The notes under the pieces were generated by a model. That model saw only the letters and a program-made list of their open reading frames with translations, was not told where the DNA came from and made no database searches. A DNA stretch of 64,000 nt, from positions 9,920,001-9,984,000 of the forward strand of contig NC_085110.1 of the NCBI RefSeq assembly GCF_030269925.1, read 5' to 3'. Both the position numbers and the translations under genes were made by a program. Source of the DNA: Bombyx mori. Its lineage: Eukaryota; Arthropoda; Insecta; Lepidoptera; Bombycidae. Each line of letters starts with the position of its first letter. Within the stretch, counting starts at the first letter, position 1. Shown in pieces: positions 10,701 through 19,700 of the stretch.

Positions 10701-13700
10701 AAATCAGTTGCTTACCCACAGCCGCAGCACATGATTCGCACCACCTACACGCCGGCTTCTCTTCAGGATACAAAGGCCAAGCGCCCAGACAAGAAGCGCA
10801 CGTTGTGAAATTTTCACACGAACGCCTGGATACCAATTCGGCATCGCACGCGGAACCCGTATTCGTTGATACCCGCTCACCGCTCTCGCATCCTGGCTTG
10901 TCGACTGAATAGCACTTCGTGTAATTTCCGGTGCTGCAGAAACTGCAACCCATATGACTGCGGCACTCCATTTTACTGGAACTCCATAGCGAGCAGAGAT
11001 CCTCCGGCAGAGAGATCCGCGTTACTTGGCAATGAGCGCTACCCGTCCAACCTCCTATTATATAAATGTATCCTTCGTTTTCCGTTTCACTGTCTATGGC
11101 CATAGCGTGTGCTATTGTGGGCGGAGGTGGATGTCCGACAATACTGACACCTGGAAATATGCAATTATATCAACACGTTCTTATCTTAATGTACAAAGGA
11201 ACCTAGTAAATGTTTAACCCACCTTTCACTAAGCGCACCCACTGATTGCAACTATAGACATACGCGATCAAAGAGTCCGATCTGTGTTCGGGCTCTGTTC
11301 TCCCACCAAATATTATCATGTAATCATTCGTTGTGACCGCAGAGTGTAAATATGTTGCTTGTGGCAAATTATCGTTATAGTGATGTAAAGTTGGAAAAAT
11401 AGGAAGCTCGCTCCATTTCTTAGTAGGGTAGTGAAATGAAAAGAGTTTATTCGACAAACTCGTTCCGTTATAAGAATACAATATTCCACCAAAAACGTAG
11501 AGGCTTTGCGAAGGAGCGTGATATACGCTGCTGTGCCCGATGATGCCCGTTGGTTTTGCTCCCTCGCAATTTAATTTTGCCCATTTTTCGTTGTCAAGAT
11601 CGAATTCCCAGATGTCGGACATAAACCCACCCTCCAGTGAAAACCCCCCGATCAAAACTAAGCTCTCGTAGTCTTGATACTTTTGTAAAGTTAATGTATG
11701 GCCAGCTAAAGGTGGAGGCTTGTCGTCTTTGCTTTTTATATTAGCCCATCGTTGATCTTTCAAACTGAATTGCCAGAAATCACCTAAAGTCTTATTCTGT
11801 CCACTTTTCTCTTGTAAGCTCAAACCACCGTAGATATAAATATTTTGTTTAGAATGATATATTTCAGCTGCGTGGAAGTATCGACCTTCGGGCATTTTCG
11901 CGTCTGGCGTTGCTTCCACTGTAACCTGCATCCATGTATTATTTTTCGTATCAAAAAACCTGATATCGTTAAGTGGACCGTGTGAGAGTGAATATCCACC
12001 GAACATCCACAATCCACGTCGATCGGCAACTAAAGTGTGCCCGAATCTCGGTAAAGTTTTCCTGAGGTGATCCAATCCGTCCGATAAATATTCGGAATTA
12101 AATAGCTCTGTGAACACTAACTGCGTTTTGTCTATTTTAACAGAACAATCATCGCCACCGTATCCATCGTTACAGAGGCACCGTCCGTAGCTAAGGTCGC
12201 AACTACCCGCGTTTTGGGACATGGAACAATTGTTCCTACAGATTTCGAATTCACAGTTCGGCCCCCCATAGCCGTCCCTGCAAGCACAATGACGTTTACT
12301 GCATTCCCTCGGCCAAGCGCAATGTCCATCGCACGCCAGCATCTTATATACACCCTCGAACCCCTGATCGGGTTGTCCTTGTTTGTAATGTACTGTCAAA
12401 TTTCCACTTCTAGCTTCGACTATACCAGAAGAGGCGCCGTTACAGAACACACCCAACAATTGACTCTGCTGGTTATTACTCATGTCTGGAACGCCGCCTA
12501 GACCGTCGTACACGTAAACTGCGTTTTCATCGCACGGCACGTTGAAAGTAGACGAGTTCACAGTAAACAAAATAATAGCGTCCTTGACGTCCGCCGCTGA
12601 TATGATCCACAAACATTCTTTTGAGGGGCCTATACTCTTTATATCAGGGTCGGTTTTATACGATCCGATACCCTCTATTTCGGAGGCATTGATCATGCCT
12701 CTGGGTTCGCATTGATAATAACATCGACCACCGTGACGAGGGTCGCCGTAAAATTTCGATTTACATCGTTCACAATTCAGTCCTTCGGTGTTGTCTTTAC
12801 AAATGCACTCTCCTGTGGTCACATTACAAAAGCCCCGCGTTTCATCTCCGTGATCGTTACAGTCACACCGGCGACATCCTTGTCCGGTTGTTGCATTACC
12901 GTGGCTCCCCGGTTTACATCTCTCGCAGAATTTACCTTCAGTCCAGTCTTGGCATTCGTCACATCGACCGACGCCACCTTTACACGTCGAATGATTATGG
13001 CATCCGCAATTAATAGAGCAGTCGGCACCGGTCCACCCGAGGTCGCAGTGACATTTATATTGAGGAGCACCGAGACAGTACCCGTGAATGCAGTTATTGT
13101 AACACGTTTGGACGCAGCTTTTTTTGCCGTCGCCTATATAACCCTGTTTACATTTGCATGTGTACGACCCGTGCGTGTTGGTACAATCGGCATGCTCGTG
13201 ACAGTCGTGGAGGCCGAGGCCGCATTCGTCGACGTCCGGACACTGCGCATACGCCCACCCCGCATCCTCAGGGGTCACGTTCAACAACAGAGCGCAATCG
13301 TTATGAGGTTTAGTGAAATCGCCCTCAGTACAAGCACCGTTTATAGGGTTTTCAAACGAGTGACACCATCCGCAACCCATACTACGCAAACACGTGGAAC
13401 ATTGAGCGTGGCGTCCACAAGATTTGCACTGGCCGGATTTTCGCATGGCTTCTTCGGCCGGAACGGAGGCCCGGTCGAGCCACTCTCGACACAAGCCGAA
13501 CTGATATTCACTGGTGTAGACACTGAAGCTGAAGCACTGATGAGTGGCCTCGCACCAGACGCAGCGGCCGCGCTCGTCGAGACAGTGCTCGCAGTCGAGG
13601 CGCATGCGGCACGGCGCCGGACAGTCTGCGGCGTCCAGCACGGCGCCGGCGGCCCGGCCGCGCCGCGTGCAGCGAGCCTCGTCCGCCCACCACTCGCAGT

Positions 13701-16700
13701 GCGGGCCGGACACGCAGCGCTCGCAGCTTATGTAATTGGAACAGTTTGGACAAGCGGCCGGCAGCAATGTGAGATACCTCCACTGGCCGTCCACGACGCA
13801 CACCGATTTCTCGTCAGCATTTCTGGGTTCACATCGGTTCGTCAGTTCGCACCAACCGCAAGCGGCATCAGATAAGCACAGCAAACAATTGTCGTAGTTA
13901 GAGCATTGCCCGTCGGAGAACGGTTCCAAAAATTCAAATGTGAAAACCTAAAATCGATACTGGATTAGTTACATTCTTAGTTAAAACAATAGATCAGACT
14001 CAACGAGGATACTCACCTTGGCACTTTCCTGAGACTTATTGTGCAATAATTCCATTTTGGCATGATGATGCGAGGGATATAGTCCGGTGTGTAAAGAATC
14101 ATTCGCGTGCATATCTACTGATAACTTCCCCGGGTTTAATATTGGCCAGTCGACGAGGGAACAAGCTGAAGGTTGCGCCGTTAAGTTCGTCACTGCATCT
14201 GCGTTATCACCTAATTGAATAGAAACGTTCGAATACCCGGCGCATACGTGCAGTGTTTCCCCAGTTCCATTCCAATGTTGCGGGATGTGGAGCCATCCTT
14301 TTAAATGTGCTTCGCTCGTTCCTATGAACAGTTGGTTACTGCCCGACCCCGTGCCCCAGTCCACGGTGGTCGCGTTCACAACGGACACGCCGTCGGGGTG
14401 GTTCCAATCGGCCGGCTGTTGGTATCTAAGAAACGTTAGACCCGGTCTTTTGTCAAGAATTTTACACTCGTCTGGTGTGGTTACTTCGGTACCGGTCGGC
14501 CCCCACCAGCCCGGGTTTTCGGAAGGCGTGTCTTCTCCGCAAACTCCGTAATTATCTGAAAAATAATACTATTGTTTTTTTTCTTCTACGAATAACTCAA
14601 ATCATACATTTCACAAAATTATTTTAATTAGTAAGTACCGTCTTTGTGATGACAACGTGCGTTTTGCACGCACCAGTTACACTGTTGCAGGCCGAGCTTC
14701 GTGCTCACTGAGGGAAGAGGTTTGCGGGACACATTCTGGTTTTCCAGCGGCGGTCCGTGGATGAGACAAGAGTGGCAATCGCCTAGAGCAGGACAGATGC
14801 CGCCGCAACGTATTGACTGCAGATTTGTGGTACAATTCGAGCCAATCGTACGTCCGTAACATATCTGTGTACATAAATACACATCGCTATTTATATCCTT
14901 AACCTTTAAACTGAAGTGTTCGTATTTCATAACAGTACATTCACAAACATAAAATTACACAGAATATTGGATTACTTTCATTTATTGAACTAGTTTATTT
15001 ATTTATTTTTTATTGCATAGATGGCTGGACGAGCAAACAGCCCACCTAATGTTAAGTGGTTACCGAAGCCCATAGACATCTACAACGTAAATGCCGCCAC
15101 CCACCGTGAGACATGAGTTCTAATGTCTCAGTATAGTTACAACAGCTGCCCCACCCTTCAAACCGAAACGCATCACTGCTTCTACCACCCATCTGTAATT
15201 TTTGTTCCTTTGATATATTCACTACTTTTATGTATACATAATATGTATTATTCATTTGATTATGTGTTTTGTTTAATCAAATCTACTCACATCATCCGCA
15301 GAGCACCATCCACATTCAGGATCGGCTAGACATTCAGGTTGCGAATGATGACGCGGACATGAGGATTCTGGATTTTTATTCAATATCCCCGCTTGCCAAC
15401 TGGGAACTACGAATGCTAATAGGTCACCTTTAAATGGACAAAACATACAAGAAATTAGCAATGAATCTACATATGTATTACCTTTTTTATTGCTTAGAAG
15501 GGTGCAGTTCACAGGCCACCTGTTGTTAGATGTTTACCGAAGCCCATAGACATCAACAAAATAAATGCCGCTGCCCCATGCTTCAAACCAAAACGCGTTA
15601 CTGCTTTACAGCAGAAATAAGCAGGGTAGAGATATTTTTTATTGATGGTAGGACCTCTTGTAAGTCCGCACAGGTAGGTATCGTATCACCACCCTGCCTA
15701 TTTCTGCCGTGAAGCAGTAATGCGTTTCGGTTTGAAGAGTGGGACAGCCGTTGTAACTACACTAAGGCCTTAGAACTTATATCTTAAGGTGGGTGGCGCA
15801 TTTAAGTTGTAGATGTCTATGGACTCCAGTGACCACTTAACACCAGGTGGGCTGTGAGCTCGTCCACACATGTAAGCAATAACAAAACTACCCGCGCGGG
15901 CTCACAAGACGGTTTTGGTTTCATTATAACTACAACTTTGATCGTTATCATCACATCCACACATATTTCATAGTAGACAAAGCGCAATCGTTGCATCGGT
16001 TCGAAATTTATACAAGACACAACGCTGCCGATATTCTTCCATGTATGAAAATCAATTAGATGCATTTGCATTACAATTATTGACTTTTAATACATATGTT
16101 TGTTCAGTTTAGAAAAGCATAAATATCAATAGTTTAACCTAGATTAACCTAGCTACCTAATACTCTAATACTACTAAACCTATCTAGCCTAGTTTAAAAA
16201 TATATTCTACCATAGAAAACATCAATATAGTCTTTTCAATACGCTTTTATTAGCTTCAGACGTGTGTAACGGAATCTTTGAACATCTTAAAAAATTGAAA
16301 TTCATCTAAAAAATGAAAAATAAATAATAGTTTAAAAAAACTAACAAAATATGCTTTTATAGAAAATTTAATTAAAAAATAGAAAATAATTTTTAATAAA
16401 TTTGAATTAAAAATAGTGTAAGAAAAAATGATTTTATTGTAAAAAAGCGTGGGGTGCTTTTCAGGATATTATCAAAATAACCATTCTACTCATATCTGTT
16501 CATAAAATATTTATAACTACTTATACTATGAACCTCACGCTTTTTTTACAGTAAAATTATTTTATCTTGCACTATTTTCAATTCAAATTTATTAAAAGTT
16601 ATTTTCTATTTTTTAGTTGGATTTTCTATAAAAGCATATTTTGTTAGTTTTTTTAAACTATTATTTTTTTAGTACTGGCAATGAGTGCTTTTAACAAGTA

Positions 16701-19700
16701 GGTTTTATTCTATTAAAACGTCTTACCGTTTACGTTGCCGTGATATCCCCCAGCAATAAGCAAAGTCGAAGGCGGTTTCAAATCAGCCGCGTGGGCGAAC
16801 ACTCCTTGCTTCTTCGGATACAGCTTACGAGTTTTACCTAATACATCTAAAGGTATCCACGAGTGACAACCCAAATGATAAATATACATTTGACTGTCGT
16901 AACAGATCTCGTCTTTGTTGTGCCGATGTGAATAACCGCCGAAAACGATCAAATAATTACCTGGGCGTATAAAAAAAATGTATTTCACTTCCATTCGAGG
17001 CAATACAAAAACAAATGTCAAAACGATAAACTACTTTTATAAGAATTATTTTTCTTTTTTAATCAACTTCAAAAAAGGAGGTGATTATCAATTTGACTGA
17101 ATTTTTTATGGGTGTTATCTTCGATCTTTTTTCTAGGCGAACCGAATGTGTTCTCATTTAAGTTTTATCAAGATCTTCCAAGCAGTTTATCCTTAATTAT
17201 TAATTATATTTAATTGACTTCGACTACATTGATGAAATTCTTATTTTCATTGATTTTCCTGTTTTTTTTAAAACATTGTATTACCTATGTTAATTTATAT
17301 ATGTTACCTATAATAGTCGAGGTATGGAAAGCTCTCTCTCGTGGCACATAAGTGTCGCGCAAGTGTGCTCTAGGATAATGTATTTCACTCCAATGTTTGT
17401 AATCTATGTCGAAAGCAAACATCCTGTCTGATAGTTTCGAAAACCTGCAACAAATATATGTATTGAGCTTAAATTATATTGAAAATTAATGTTTTATTGC
17501 ATCGTTCGATGAAAGTTCATTCTGAATAACAATCTAAGACTATATTTTAAATTGTGGGTGAAACATCATGGCATCTCGCTCGCACATTAAAGGTAGTGAC
17601 GTCATGAAAAATTATGTGCCTATCCTTTATTTCTTAAATGACAGTTTTTTCATTGCCAGATTTTAGTGGTGGAATGCGTCGCGAAACCAGAACGATTCCG
17701 TACCCCGGTACGTCGCCAAGAACTTTCTTTTAACTTAAAGCTTTATTGGGTTTGATCAAATCATTTGAAGAGAACACGTATTATCTTAATGACAATATTT
17801 ACTAAGCAAATTGGTTTTATTAAAAAATAATCAGCTACTGAAAACGTATAGGTCCATTACCCAGCTGGTGATACTGGTAATAAGATAACAGACGAAATTC
17901 AACTTAAAATCACAATTATTTTTTATCATTATTCAACTATTTGTTAATTTTACTTAAATCACCTATAATTAACATAACGCGACCTTCGTACCATTCGACT
18001 GGCAATAAATTAATTCTATGTCTATTTGTGTCATTTATAGTAATTAAGTATTTCTTATTAAAATTATAAATTTTGTATTAAGATGAAATCGTCTTTCAAA
18101 AGAGGAAATCGTGACACATTGCCACAACAAGATCGTATTACTATTACTACAACACAAACCAGCTGCTATCACCCGAGAGCGCTCCTAAATACACAACCAA
18201 CAAGTCCCTATAGCAAATAAGTGATTCTTAGTACCACATAGTTATAGTAATAACCAATTAATAGACCAATAAGTTCTGACTCAAAGAAGGGGGTAAAGTT
18301 TAATTTGTTAAGAACATATTAGGTCATATTTAGTAATTGTCCTAAATTTTCAACATCTATTTAATATATACCATGTTACCTCATTTTATGCTTGTGTACA
18401 ACTGTGATATCCTATTTCAGACCTTGAATAGGAATATACCATTGAAGATGGCGTCGGTAATTTCAATGGTATATTCCTATTCAACCTACGTAATGTAGTG
18501 TTGTGATGGCCTCGGTAATGTAGTGTTCAGTTTCCCTTTTAGCTAATTGGTTTCTATGATATTAAGCATTACGAATATGAGCGTACTTAGATTGTTATGT
18601 GTAATACACGGTCAATAATTACATTATATAAATAATACCCATATATGAAGACAGCATCAAAGTTTGCTGAACAATGTTCTAATATTATAATAATAATTAA
18701 GTTCTAATAAATTAAGGGTAAAGTTCCGTTTTTTGCATACAAATCGTATGTAATGTTTATTATTGACGAATCACTACCGATGAAAAAAATTTATGCAGAA
18801 TTTATGAACTTGTAAATTTGAATAAAATGGAAATTTTTGAGGAAATATTAAAAAAAAATTAACGTGCCCTAAAAGTTTCAGTAGCTCAAAGAAAATATAA
18901 CAGTGACGTTCAATTAAATTAAAACAAGGTTATTTATTATATTTTCAAAGGACACTGATAGTTACTAATAGGAAAATTATAGTGGCTTGGCACTAACAAT
19001 AAATAACAATTTAGTCCTAATTCAATCTCTGACCTTGGCGCGCGACATGGATCCTTACCTCGCGACACTGGCCACTACGCCTCCGTACACGAGAATGGAG
19101 TTAGAATGCGAATGGTAGACTGCGGAATGAGCGACTACTCGGACATCCAGTTCTTTGCCTCCCCTCACCTGGACCATCTCCCAATTCTCGTTGTTCACAT
19201 CTCCCAATTTTATTTTGAACATTCTGAAAAACATTTTTACTTGTTAATATTATGGGCCACTTGGTATTAAGCCGTAAACTATGTGATATAAGACTGAAAT
19301 TTCAATTGCCTAACAGTTTTGCTGTAGAAATCGTATTATAATTTGAAAAACTATTTTACCTTGCAGAAAATTCACCGTCCACGGTACTACCTCCAAATAA
19401 ATACAGTTCATCTTTTACGGTAGTGAGGCTGTGTCGAGTTAAGCCAGGTGGTGTAAACGAAGAGTTCAGTGCTCTTAGTGACCATTTATTTTGTTCTGCA
19501 TCATACAACCACAGCTCTGAAGATAAACTACCGTCAGATAATTTTCCTCCATACAAGACAAAGCCTTTTCCATAAGCAGCTGCTGAGTGTCCATATCTTG
19601 GTTCTGGTTTAGTTACATTCGATTCTGACATAGCATCCGGTCGCTCAGTAAAATGTAAATAGGTTTCCGTAAACGGCGGAGGCATATGTGAGTACATAAG

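Noticed and set aside
12712..13875. 387-codon plus-strand open frame
   Set aside because: It lies wholly antisense to Megf8 exon 13. Its composition is what the complement of a cysteine-rich exon gives, and it has no domain.
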